64,000 nucleotides of DNA from Nonomuraea spiralis (GTDB lineage: Bacteria; Actinomycetota; Actinomycetes; Streptosporangiales; Streptosporangiaceae). The notes beneath the pieces were generated by a model, which saw only the letters and a program-made list of their open reading frames with translations, was not told the origin of the DNA and did not search any database. Made by a program: the position numbers and the translations under genes. Shown here piece by piece: positions 25,515 through 33,305 of this stretch (positions are counted from its first letter, which is position 1; each line of letters opens with the position of its first letter). The stretch is taken from positions 62,001 to 126,000 of the forward strand of contig NZ_BMRC01000022.1 of assembly GCF_014648435.1 (NCBI RefSeq), written 5' to 3'.

Positions 25515-26327
25515 ATGAGGGGACGAATGACCATGCTGGTTCTCCTGGTGACCGCGTCCACGGTGACCGCGGGACCGGCCGTACGGGCCGATGCCGTGAC
25601 GGATCCGGCGGGGGCCATTCAGCGCCGGCTCGTGCCGGGCCATGGGGTGCGGATCGTTCAGCGTACGAAGGCGAACTGGTTCGGCAGTTGGTCCACCCAC
25701 AAGCCTGTGCGCGGCGTCGTGGGGTTCGGCAAGGGCAAGATCGTGGCCACCGACCTGACGAACTACAACCTGGGACGCGCCGGCATCCGCAACATCTGCA
25801 TCGGAAAGCGCGGCTACCAGTTGGAGGCCAGGCCCGACGCCGACCGGCCGCTCCCGCCGGGCAAACGTTGGGTCACGTACGAGTGGCCGTGCCGGCTCGA
25901 CCTGAAGTCCGGCCACCACCTCAGCCTCAGCGACCCCGCCACGCTCAGAGCGGTGCTGGCCACCACCACGAGCAGGCGGCCCGCCGGGATGTACGACGGT
26001 GTGCGCACCACCGTCCACGAAGGCGTCATCACCTTCGCGCAGCTCCACAAGGTGAACCCGGACATGCGCATCGGCGCCCGCAGCAGGCCCACCGGCGAGT
26101 ACGCCTCCTGGAAGGTGTCCTGGCGGTTGTGGATCGGCCCTGACCAACTGGTCCGCAGGGCGTGGAGTGCGTGGCGCGACCCGAACGACAGTCTCGACAG
26201 GTCCGCCGGCGAGCCCCCGTACTACTCCTTCGTGGAGGATCTGCGGTTGTCGGACTGGGGGATGAAGGTGGACATCCAGCCCCCGCCCGCGGACGAGACG
26301 GTCTCGTCGGAGGAGCTGGACGACTGA
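25515..26327 (+). CDS. Secreted hypothetical protein
   Basis: A 270-residue protein with a signal peptide (MRGRMTMLVLLVTASTVTAGPAVRADA). The mature part is rich in tryptophan and basic residues (NWFGSWSTHK, WVTYEWPCRLDLKSG, WKVSWRLWIGP), with two cysteines that could form a disulphide. I do not recognise a family. It lies 62 bases after the kinase gene on the same strand and may be co-transcribed, possibly as a secreted partner of the sensor; this is inference. ATG at 25527 is an alternative start with a better ribosome site. Confidence 0.7.
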   Translation: MRGRMTMLVLLVTASTVTAGPAVRADAVTDPAGAIQRRLVPGHGVRIVQRTKANWFGSWSTHKPVRGVVGFGKGKIVATDLTNYNLGRAGIRNICIGKRGYQLEARPDADRPLPPGKRWVTYEWPCRLDLKSGHHLSLSDPATLRAVLATTTSRRPAGMYDGVRTTVHEGVITFAQLHKVNPDMRIGARSRPTGEYASWKVSWRLWIGPDQLVRRAWSAWRDPNDSLDRSAGEPPYYSFVEDLRLSDWGMKVDIQPPPADETVSSEELDD

Positions 26328-26383
26328 CCCCGGACGCCCCACAACCTCAAGGACGTCCCATCGCAACTTAGGCAGATGTCTAA

Positions 26384-26403
26384 TTTGACAAGCCTCTAAG
26401 CAG
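26384..26403. promoter_or_regulatory. ArsR operator-like copy 1
   Basis: TTTGACAAGCCTCTAAGCAG matches the element upstream of arsR (27250-27270) with few changes. It lies upstream of the ars flavoprotein pseudogene. Confidence 0.5.
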
Positions 26404-26422
26404 TGGCTCAGGCTCGGAGCTG

Positions 26423-26443
26423 TTTAGATAAACTTCTATTCAG
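26423..26443. promoter_or_regulatory. ArsR operator-like copy 2
   Basis: TTAGATAAACTTCTATTCAG is a second variant of the same element, 39 bases downstream of copy 1 and 45 bases before the pseudogene start. Confidence 0.5.
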
Positions 26444-26487
26444 CGGGGTGTCATGCCCATCACCCCGCGGTCATCTGAAGAGCCGTC

Positions 26488-27237
26488 ATGAGTGACAGTT
26501 GTTGCGATACCGCCGCGATCGACATTGAGCAGTCCGCCGGCCGCGAGCGGATCGACGCGCTGCCCGTCTTCGTGATCGGCGCCGGGCCGGTCGGGCTGGC
26601 CGCCGCCGCCCATCTGGCCGAGCGGGGTGTCGGCTTCACCGTTCTGGAGGCCGGTGAGCGGGTCGGCGCCTCGGTGGCGCGCTGGGGGCACGTACGGGTG
26701 TTCAGCCCGTACCGGTACGACATCGACGCCTCCGGCACGTACACCAGCCCGAACGTGCTCGGGGCCGGCCACTCCGCCGCGACCACGTGAACGGCGGCCG
26801 CATCCGCGTGCTGACCGGCTTCTTCACCCACCGGCTGAACACCACCGCGAGCGGCGTCGAGGTGATCGGCCGCGACCCGTTCGGCCATGAGCAGGCACTC
26901 CTGCGGGACCGTCCCGGCCCATGGCGTGGACGAGCTGTCCCACCCCGAGCCCGGTTACTACGCGGTCGGCGTCAAGAGTTACGGCCGCGCCCCGACCTTC
27001 CTCATGGCCACCGGTTACGAGCAGGTTCGCTCGGTGGTGGCCGCGCTGGCCGGGGACTGGGAGGCGGCGCGCGACGTACAGCTCGAACTGCCCGAAACGG
27101 GCGTTTGCTCCTCCGACCTGGCCGAGGCCCAGGAGCGGCGGGTCGGCCTGGCCGCGGGCGTCGGCGGCGGCCGGCCGGTGACCTCACTCCCGCTCACCCC
27201 CGTCGGCGCCGAGACCGGCGGCGGCTGCTGCGGCTGA
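26488..27237 (+). pseudogene. Decayed ArsO-like FAD/NAD(P)-binding oxidoreductase
   Basis: The start is intact: VIGAGPVGLAAAAHLAERG, then ARWGHVRVFSPYRYDID. Three later parts of the same flavoprotein follow in broken order of frame: ASGTYTSPNVLG and AGHSAATT (same frame), then after a frame change VLTGFFTHRLNTTASGVEV, then in another frame HSCGTVPAHGVDELSHPEPGYYAVG...MATGYEQVRSVVAALAGDW. Intact relatives are well over 400 residues, so several internal deletions removed about half the gene. Such flavoproteins are found next to arsR in actinobacterial arsenic loci. It cannot make a working enzyme. Confidence 0.8.
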
Positions 27238-27249
27238 AGGGACCTATGA

Positions 27250-27270
27250 TTTAGACAAGCTTCTAATCAG
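27250..27270. promoter_or_regulatory. ArsR operator-like copy 3, at arsR
   Basis: The core TTAGACAAGCTTCTAA is an inverted repeat (TTAGA/TCTAA). It lies 13 bases before the arsR ATG, consistent with autoregulation by ArsR. Confidence 0.6.
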
Positions 27271-27282
27271 CAGGAGGTCGTC

Positions 27283-27621
27283 ATGACAGGTCAGTGCTGC
27301 GCGCCGATCGCCCGCGAACCGCTCACCGAAGAGGCCGCCGCCGAGCTCGCCACCCTGCTCAAGGCCGTGGCCGACCCCGTACGGCTGCGCCTGCTGTCGA
27401 TGATCGGCTCCCACGCGGGCGGCGAGGCGTGCGTGTGCGACCTGACCGACACCTTCGACCTGACCGCCCCCACCATCTCCCATCACCTGAAGGTGCTGCG
27501 GACCGCCGGGCTCATCGACGGCGAGCGCCGCGGCACCTGGGTCTACTACCGGATCATCCCGGAGACGGTGACCAAGCTGGGCGCCCTGTTCACCCCGCCG
27601 GCCGAGCCCGGCCCGAGCTGA
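27283..27621 (+). CDS. arsR: ArsR/SmtB family metalloregulator
   Basis: A 112-residue winged-helix repressor: LLKAVADPVRLRLLSMIGSH, then the metal-binding helix motif EACVCDLTD (two cysteines), TAPTISHHLKVLRTAGLIDGERRGTWVYYRI. An N-terminal CC pair (MTGQCC) could add ligands, as in actinobacterial As(III) sensors. The ATG follows CAGGAGG. No arsenite pump or arsenate reductase gene remains nearby and the adjacent flavoprotein gene is ruined, so it looks like the survivor of a decayed ars operon. Confidence 0.9.
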   Translation: MTGQCCAPIAREPLTEEAAAELATLLKAVADPVRLRLLSMIGSHAGGEACVCDLTDTFDLTAPTISHHLKVLRTAGLIDGERRGTWVYYRIIPETVTKLGALFTPPAEPGPS

Positions 27622-27716
27622 TTCCAGAACTGTGTCGAGAACGTGGTGTCGGCTCCGTCCCGGGTACGACGAGCCGCGCGTACGCGGCGACAGTGGACGA
27701 CAACGGAGGAGCGACC

Positions 27717-28217
27717 GTGCGACCGAACGAGATCACCGAGGTGCTGAACCGGCCGATCAGTCAGGAACTGCTGGCCCGCGACGTGACCCGCCTGGCCTAC
27801 GTGGCCAAGGACGGCACACCCCGCAACATCCCGATCATCTTCACCTGGAACGGCTCGGAGATCGTCGTGTGCACGCCGAAGAACGCCCCGAAGCTCCAGG
27901 CGTTGCGCGAGAACCCGATGGTCGCGCTGACGATCGACACCGAGACGCACCCGCCCAAGATCTTGTTCATCCGCGGCCGGGCCGAGCTGGACCCCGTCGA
28001 CGGCATCCCGGACGAATACCTCAAGACGACCAGCACCTACGAGATGACGCCCGAGCAGCGGGTCGAGTGGGAGGCGGAGGTGCGTTCGCTCTACCACGAC
28101 GGCATGGTCCGGATCGTGGTGACCCCGACCTGGGCGAAGCTGATCGACTTCGAGACGACCCTGCCGAGCCCGGTCGAGGAACTGCTCCGGCAGCGCGAGG
28201 AACGTCGGCGCGGCTGA
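27717..28217 (+). CDS. Pyridoxamine 5'-phosphate oxidase family protein (FMN/F420-type split barrel)
   Basis: A 166-residue protein with the split-barrel core: LLARDVTRLAYVAKDGTPRNIPIIFTWNG, VVCTPKNAPKLQALRENPMVALTID, ILFIRGRAELD. GTG at 27717 follows CGGAGGAGCG. Proteins of this type in actinomycetes bind FMN or F420 and reduce or oxidise small molecules; the substrate is not known. It stands between arsR and the tandem-repeat region. Confidence 0.85.
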   Translation: MRPNEITEVLNRPISQELLARDVTRLAYVAKDGTPRNIPIIFTWNGSEIVVCTPKNAPKLQALRENPMVALTIDTETHPPKILFIRGRAELDPVDGIPDEYLKTTSTYEMTPEQRVEWEAEVRSLYHDGMVRIVVTPTWAKLIDFETTLPSPVEELLRQREERRRG

Positions 28218-28263
28218 GCGGCTGAGCGGCTGCGTGGCTGAGTGGCACACCGTCAGACCACCG

Positions 28264-28373
28264 CAAAAGACCCCGCCACAAAAGACCCAGCCCCAAAAGA
28301 CCCGCCGCAGAAGACCCGCCGCAGAAGACCCAGCCGCAGGAAAACCCCGCCGCGGAAAATTCTGCCGAAGAAA
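28264..28373. repeat. Degenerate ~15-bp tandem repeat, A-rich
   Basis: About seven units of the form CAAAAGACCC(A)GCCG follow one another, drifting in sequence toward the right end. It lies in the gap between the PPOX gene and the second ECF42/YCII pair. A shorter GGCTGAGC repeat precedes it (28212-28242). No protein-coding role is apparent. Confidence 0.75.
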
Positions 28374-28386
28374 TGTCGTGGCGGGA

Positions 28387-28413
28387 TGTCGAGATCCCGC
28401 GGCTGGTTCCGTC
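28387..28413 (+). promoter_or_regulatory. ECF42-type promoter upstream of YCII/sigma pair
   Basis: TGTCGA (28387-28392) and CGTC (28410-28413) are 17 bases apart, 50 bases before the YCII start. To my knowledge ECF42-dependent promoters have a TGTCGA -35 and a CGA/TC -10, so this suggests autoregulation. It is partly embedded in a GCGGGAT/ATCCCGC hairpin. Confidence 0.65.
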
Positions 28414-28462
28414 CCCGGTATGAACACGGCCAGACTGGGCCGTACCGCAGAAGGAGAATCTG

Positions 28463-28870
28463 ATGGCCAAGTACCTGCTGCTCAAGCACTATCGGGGCGC
28501 GCCGGCATCGGTGAACGACGTGCCGATGGACCAGTGGACGCCGGAGGAGGTCTCGGCGCACATCCAGTACATGCGCGACTTCGCCGCCCGGCTGGAGGAG
28601 ACCGGCGAGTTCGTAGACAGCCAGGCGCTCCTCCCGGAGGGCACGTTCGTCCGCTACGACGGCGAGGGGCGGCCGCCGGTCACCGACGGCCCGTTCGCCG
28701 AGACCAAGGACCTGATCGCCGGCTGGATGGTGATCGACGTCGAGACCCGCGAGCGGGCGCTCGAACTGGCCGGCGAGTTGTCCGCGGCCCCGGGCGCGGG
28801 TGGGAAGCCGATTCACGAATGGCTTGAGGTGCGCCCGTTCATGGCGGAGCATTCCGCGGTGATCGAGTGA
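28463..28870 (+). CDS. YCII-related (DGPF) protein, partner of ECF42 sigma
   Basis: A 135-residue YCII/DGPF protein: KYLLLKHYRGAPAS, ... PPVTDGPFAETKDLIAGWMVIDVETRERALELAGELS. ATG follows AAGGAGAATCTG. The stop overlaps the downstream sigma start by four bases. The upstream TGTCGA/CGTC element suggests control by its own sigma factor. Confidence 0.9.
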   Translation: MAKYLLLKHYRGAPASVNDVPMDQWTPEEVSAHIQYMRDFAARLEETGEFVDSQALLPEGTFVRYDGEGRPPVTDGPFAETKDLIAGWMVIDVETRERALELAGELSAAPGAGGKPIHEWLEVRPFMAEHSAVIE

Positions 28871-30012
28871 ACGAGTCGTTGCTGCGGGAGCTGGTTCCCG
28901 CGGTGATCGGCGTCCTCGTCCGCCGCGGGGCCGACTTCGCGGCGGCCGAGGACGCCGTGCAGGACGCCCTGGTCGAGGCCGTACGGGTGTGGCCGGGCGG
29001 CCCGCCGCAGGACCCCAAGGGCTGGCTGGTCACCGTGGGCTGGCGCAAGTTCCTCGACGCCGCCCGCGCCGACACCTCCCGCCGGCACCGCGAGGTACGC
29101 GTCGAGGCCGAGCCCGCGCCCGTCCCGGGCGAGGCGGTGGACGACACGCTGCGGCTCTACTTCCTGTGCGCGCACCCGTCCCTGACGCCGGCCTCGGCCG
29201 TCGCGCTCACGCTGCGCGCGGTCGGCGGCCTGACCACGCGCCAGATCGCGCAGGCGTACCTCGTGCCGGAGGCGACGATGGCCCAGCGCATCAGCCGGGC
29301 CAAACGCACCATCTCCGGCATACGGTTCAACCAGCACGGTGACGTCGCCACCGTGCTGCGCGTGCTCTACCTGGTCTTCAACGAGGGCTACTCCGGCGAC
29401 GTCGACCTGGCCGACGAGGCGATCCGGCTCACCCGCCAGCTCGCGGCCAGGACCGGCCATGAGGAGGTCGCGGGCCTGCTCGCGCTCATGCTGCTCCACC
29501 ACGCACGGCGTCCGGCGCGGACCGCGCCCGACGGGAGGCTCGTGCCTCTCGCCGAGCAGGACCGCGGTCTGTGGAACACCCGCCTGATCGCCGAGGGCGT
29601 CGACGTGCTCCAGGCGGCCCTCGCCCGCGACCGGCTGGGCGAGTTCCAGGCCCAGGCCGCCATCGCCGCGCTCCACGCCGACGCCCAGGCGGCCGAGGAG
29701 ACCGACTGGGTGCAGATCGTCGAGTGGTACGACGAACTCGTGCGCCTCACCGGCAGTCCGGTGGCCCGCCTCAACCGGGCCGTCGCCGTCGGCGAGGCCG
29801 ACGGCCCGCGGGCCGGTCTGGCCGCCCTGGCCGAGCTCGACCCGGCCCTGCCCCGCCACTCCGCCGTCGCGGCGTACCTGCACGAACGCGACGGCGACCC
29901 GGCCACGGCGGCCCGTCTCTACGCCGAAGCCGCCCGTTCGGCGCCCAGTCTCCCCGAACGTGACCACCTCACCCGGCAGGCCGCACGGCTCAACGCCCGC
30001 CTACGCGACTGA
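28867..30012 (+). CDS. ECF42 family RNA polymerase sigma factor
   Basis: A 381-residue sigma factor: region 2 (DFAAAEDAVQDALVEAVRVWP, GWLVTVGWRKFLDAARAD), region 4 (LTLRAVGGLTTRQIAQAYLVPEATMAQRISRAKRTI), and the ECF42 extension (VLYLVFNEGYSGD, LLHHARRPARTAPDGRLVPLAEQDRGLWN). GTG start coupled to YCII. The closest relative in the window is the pair at 17.8-19.3 kb. Confidence 0.9.
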   Translation: MNESLLRELVPAVIGVLVRRGADFAAAEDAVQDALVEAVRVWPGGPPQDPKGWLVTVGWRKFLDAARADTSRRHREVRVEAEPAPVPGEAVDDTLRLYFLCAHPSLTPASAVALTLRAVGGLTTRQIAQAYLVPEATMAQRISRAKRTISGIRFNQHGDVATVLRVLYLVFNEGYSGDVDLADEAIRLTRQLAARTGHEEVAGLLALMLLHHARRPARTAPDGRLVPLAEQDRGLWNTRLIAEGVDVLQAALARDRLGEFQAQAAIAALHADAQAAEETDWVQIVEWYDELVRLTGSPVARLNRAVAVGEADGPRAGLAALAELDPALPRHSAVAAYLHERDGDPATAARLYAEAARSAPSLPERDHLTRQAARLNARLRD

Positions 30013-30023
30013 ACGTACGGTGA

Positions 30024-31250
30024 TCAGGCCCTTGCCCGGAGGCGCAGCGCGCCGCGCAGCAGCGGCCGGGCGGCCAGGGCGACGAGCATCGCGGCGAGCA
30101 CCCCGACCCCGGCCATGACGACGGCCCTGGCTCCCGCCCAGCCGAGCCACTGCACCTGGTAGATGTCCAGGAGGGGCAGGACCACCACCGCGACTCCCGA
30201 CACGGCCGCCACCACGCACACCGGCAGCGCGGCGATGACCGCCTGCCGTACGAGCACCCGCCCCAGGGCCCGCTCCGGCACGCCGGCGGCGGCCAGCGCC
30301 GCGAACGAACGGCGCAGGTCGATCAGCTCCTCCGCCTGGTGCACCACCAGGGCGACCGCCGCGGTCACCAGGGCCACCAGGAGCGCGACGTCGACCAGCA
30401 CGTGGGCGTGGGAGTAGCCGCCGGGCGCCTGCTGGGCCCCGGCCCCCGCGCCGAAGAACACCGTCAGGCTCACCACGGACAACGCCCTGGCCCACGCCCG
30501 CGGGTCCGCCTCGACCAGCCGCGCCGCCAGCAGCGCCTCCGCCGACCTGGCCCGCCGCCCGGCCCGGCGCGCGGACGCCCCGATCAGCCAGGTCGTGGCC
30601 AGAGTCAGCCCGAACAGCATCATGACCAACCCTGCCGCCATGGCCACCACGGACCCGTACGGACCGACCAGGGGGAAGCCGCCCTTCAGCGAAGCTCCGA
30701 GGCCGAAGAGGCCGATTCCCGTCGCGAGGAGGAGCAGGTCCTGCGCGCGCGGCCCCCGCACGCGCGCCCGGCGGGTCACTCCCAACGGCGAGACGACGAC
30801 GTGCCGCCCGGCGCGCATCCCCGACAGAACCCCGCCGTACGTCACCAACGCCACGACCACCGGCACCTGCGGCAGCGGCCCGGAAAGATGGGTGACCACG
30901 TAGAGCACGCCGCCGGCCAGCGACCCGCCCGACGTCAGCAGACCGCCCTCCAGGGCGCCCAGCCGCCGTACGTCGTGCGGCGTCGCGCCCGCCAGCCGCA
31001 GGGCGGCGAGCCGTCGTTCCCTCGTGGCCGAGGCCAGCCGGTTGGCCTGGTGGACCAGGGCGGCGACCGGCACGGCCAGCAGGGCCAGGCCGAGCCCCGT
31101 CAGCGAGCCGCCCTCGTCGTCGAAGTCGGCCAGGCTGACGGCCGTGCAGACCAGGAACGTCGCCACCGCCGCGCCCGTCCCGACCAGCCAGGCGCGTACG
31201 CGCTCGGCCCGCGAACGCCCCCTGTTCAACATCAGCAGTACGGCGATCAC
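30024..31250 (-). CDS. FtsX-like ABC transporter permease
   Basis: A 408-residue membrane protein with two FtsX-like halves, each with several helices separated by a short extracellular part (ATRERRLAALRLAGATPHDVRRLGALEG; DLRRSFAALAAAGVPERALGRVLVRQAV). GTG at 31250 overlaps the ATPase stop by four bases. It probably acts with the ATPase in export of peptides, lipids or drugs. Confidence 0.87.
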   Translation of the reverse strand: MIAVLLMLNRGRSRAERVRAWLVGTGAAVATFLVCTAVSLADFDDEGGSLTGLGLALLAVPVAALVHQANRLASATRERRLAALRLAGATPHDVRRLGALEGGLLTSGGSLAGGVLYVVTHLSGPLPQVPVVVALVTYGGVLSGMRAGRHVVVSPLGVTRRARVRGPRAQDLLLLATGIGLFGLGASLKGGFPLVGPYGSVVAMAAGLVMMLFGLTLATTWLIGASARRAGRRARSAEALLAARLVEADPRAWARALSVVSLTVFFGAGAGAQQAPGGYSHAHVLVDVALLVALVTAAVALVVHQAEELIDLRRSFAALAAAGVPERALGRVLVRQAVIAALPVCVVAAVSGVAVVVLPLLDIYQVQWLGWAGARAVVMAGVGVLAAMLVALAARPLLRGALRLRARA

Positions 31251-31912
31251 CGTTCCACCCCTGCCAGCACCGCTCCGTCACGCAGGGCGATCTCCCGGTC
31301 GGCGTAGGCGGCCACCCGGTTGTCGTGGGTGACCAGGACGACGGCGGCACGCGCGGCACGAGCCGCGCCGAGCAGCGCGCTCATCACCTGCTCGCCGCCG
31401 AGCGTGTCCAGCGCTCCGGTGGGCTCGTCGGCGAAGACCACGCGCGGGCCGGTCACCAGCGCCCGCGCGACGGCCACCCGCTGCCGCTGTCCTCCGGACA
31501 ACTCGTCGGTACGCCGGCCGGCGCAGTCGGACACCTCCAGCCGGGCCAGCCACTCCGCCGCGGCGGTCATCGACTCCTGCCTGCCGTGCCGGTTGAACAG
31601 CAGCGGCAGCGCGACGTTCTCCGCCGCGGTCAGCTCGGGCACCAGCTCGCCGAACTGGAACACGACGCCGAAGCTCTCGCGCCGCAGCCTGGTCAGCTCC
31701 TCCTCGGGCAGCGTGTCGATGCGCCTGCCGTCCAGGACGACCTCGCCGGCCTCCGGCCGGACGACCCCGGCCAGGCAGTGCAGCAACGTCGACTTGCCCG
31801 AGCCACTCGGCCCCGTGACGGCGACGATCTCGCCCTCCGCGATCTCCAGGGAGACGCCGGCCAGCGCCCTGGTCGGGCCGAACGACTTGCCCAGGCCCCT
31901 GGCCTCAAGCAT
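31247..31912 (-). CDS. ABC transporter ATP-binding protein (MacB/LolD type)
   Basis: A 221-residue ATPase with Walker A GPSGSGKSTLLH, signature DELSGGQRQRVAVARAL, Walker B VVFADEPTGALD and H-loop LVTHDN. AAGGAGGACAACC precedes the ATG, and the start overlaps the end of the PadR gene by eight bases. PadR, ATPase and permease form one operon on the minus strand. Confidence 0.92.
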   Translation of the reverse strand: MLEARGLGKSFGPTRALAGVSLEIAEGEIVAVTGPSGSGKSTLLHCLAGVVRPEAGEVVLDGRRIDTLPEEELTRLRRESFGVVFQFGELVPELTAAENVALPLLFNRHGRQESMTAAAEWLARLEVSDCAGRRTDELSGGQRQRVAVARALVTGPRVVFADEPTGALDTLGGEQVMSALLGAARAARAAVVLVTHDNRVAAYADREIALRDGAVLAGVER

Positions 31913-32411
31913 GGTTGTCCTCCTTCATCCGCGCGAGGGCGGTTTCGATCCAGCGCAGGTCGGCGTCGAGGTGCTGGAGCGCGTAGTCGGCCGCCAGCAC
32001 CTGCGCGGGCGCGCCGGACGCCTTCTCGGCGGTCAGCTCCCGCATGCGGGCCAGATGCGCCTCGCGTTGCCGTACGAGGTAGCCGTCGGCCGCCTTTCCC
32101 GCGACGGCGACCCGGGCGAACAGGGCACTGGCGACGTACGGCGCGGACGGCTCGACGGTGTTCAGCCACCGTTCCAGCTCCGCCCGGCCGTCGTCGGTGA
32201 TCGCGTACAGGGTTCGCTCGGGGCCGCCCTCCTGCTGGGTCTCCGCCACCTCCGCGAAACCGTCGCGTTCCAGGCGTTGCAGGGTGGCGTAGACCTGCCC
32301 GTACGCCAGCGGCCTGGCGCCGGCGAGACGGTGGTCGTGCTCCTTCTTGAGCTCATAGCCGTGTTTCGGGCGCTCGACGAGGAAGCCAAGCAGCACATGA
32401 CCGGTTGACAT
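31905..32411 (-). CDS. PadR family transcriptional regulator
   Basis: A 168-residue protein with a PadR winged helix (LLGFLVERPKHGYELKKEHDHRLAGARPLAYGQVYATLQRLERDGF) and a C-terminal helical dimerisation region (REAHLARMRELTAEKA). ATG at 32411 is probably leaderless, with a TATAGT box just upstream on the minus strand. It very likely represses its own operon, including the ABC transporter, through the palindrome at 32418-32440. Confidence 0.92.
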   Translation of the reverse strand: MSTGHVLLGFLVERPKHGYELKKEHDHRLAGARPLAYGQVYATLQRLERDGFAEVAETQQEGGPERTLYAITDDGRAELERWLNTVEPSAPYVASALFARVAVAGKAADGYLVRQREAHLARMRELTAEKASGAPAQVLAADYALQHLDADLRWIETALARMKEDNHA

Positions 32412-32417
32412 GATCAC

Positions 32418-32440
32418 GACTATACATTCAATGAATAGTC
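32418..32440. promoter_or_regulatory. PadR operator palindrome
   Basis: A near-perfect 23-base palindrome with arms GACTAT and ATAGTC around CATT/AATG lies 7 bases before the padR start and overlaps the likely -10 box. This is the expected layout for PadR autorepression. Confidence 0.75.
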
Positions 32441-32466
32441 GCAACCAACGGCGCTTTTCTTGGGGG

Positions 32467-33255
32467 CTATCCGCCGATGTGTGGCGCGCGGGCGGCGGCG
32501 GAGCCGTCCCTGATCACCTCGCCGGTGAGGTTGCCGTTGGCCCCCGAGCCCAGGAAGACGATCAGGTTGGCCACGTCGTCCGAGGTGGAGAGCCGGTGCG
32601 TGGGAGTGGCGGCGGCGAGGGCGTCGGTCACGAACGCGGGGATGCCGGGGCGGCTGTCGGTGAGCGTGAAGCCCGGCGCCACGACGTTGACGAGGATCCC
32701 GTCCCGGCCGCCGTTCCAGGCCAGGCTGCGGGCGAGTCCGTACAGACCGGACTTGGCGGTGCCGTACGGCCCTGGCCCGGGCAGGCCCTCCTCGGCGACG
32801 CTCGACGAGATCAGCACGATCCGGCCCCAGCCCTTGGCACGCATGCCGGGCAGCACGGCCCGGACCGTCGCCGCCGTCCCGATCAGATTGGCGCCGATCA
32901 TGGCCTCCCATTCCGCCAGGGACACGTCCTCGAACCGCACACTGGGGTCGGGCGGCCCGTCGCCGCCCCAGCGCACGGCGTTCGCGACCAGGACCTCGAT
33001 GCCGCCCCAGCGCTCGACGACGGTCGCAACGGCGTGGTCGACGGTGGACAGGTCCTCAAGGTCGAGCCGGACGAGGTGCGCCTGCCCACCCGCGTCCTCG
33101 ACGTCGGCGGCCACCTTCTCGGCCCTGTCGGGACGGTCGCGGTAGGTGATCGCCACGCGGGCGCCTTCGCGGCCGTAGGCGCGGGCGGTCGCGGCGCCGA
33201 TGCCGGACGACGCGCCGGTGACCAGGACCACACGGCCGCTGAGCTCGGTGTTCAT
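32467..33255 (-). CDS. Short-chain dehydrogenase/reductase
   Basis: A 262-residue SDR with the cofactor motif TGASSGIG, DLEDLSTVDHAV, the catalytic Ser in VLISSSVAEEG and YGTAKSG (Tyr-x3-Lys). It reduces or oxidises a carbonyl/hydroxyl with NAD(P)(H); the substrate is unknown. It starts 50 bases after the azoreductase stop on the same strand, so the two are probably co-transcribed under the divergent MarR regulator. Confidence 0.9.
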   Translation of the reverse strand: MNTELSGRVVLVTGASSGIGAATARAYGREGARVAITYRDRPDRAEKVAADVEDAGGQAHLVRLDLEDLSTVDHAVATVVERWGGIEVLVANAVRWGGDGPPDPSVRFEDVSLAEWEAMIGANLIGTAATVRAVLPGMRAKGWGRIVLISSSVAEEGLPGPGPYGTAKSGLYGLARSLAWNGGRDGILVNVVAPGFTLTDSRPGIPAFVTDALAAATPTHRLSTSDDVANLIVFLGSGANGNLTGEVIRDGSAAARAPHIGG

Positions 33256-33305
33256 GATGTGGTTGCCCTTCTTGTGTCTGCTGCTGCCAGGTCGGGAGGT
33301 CGTGG

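Noticed and set aside
28264..28373. CRISPR array
   Set aside because: The units are contiguous, degenerate and only about 15 bases, with no spacers or cas genes.
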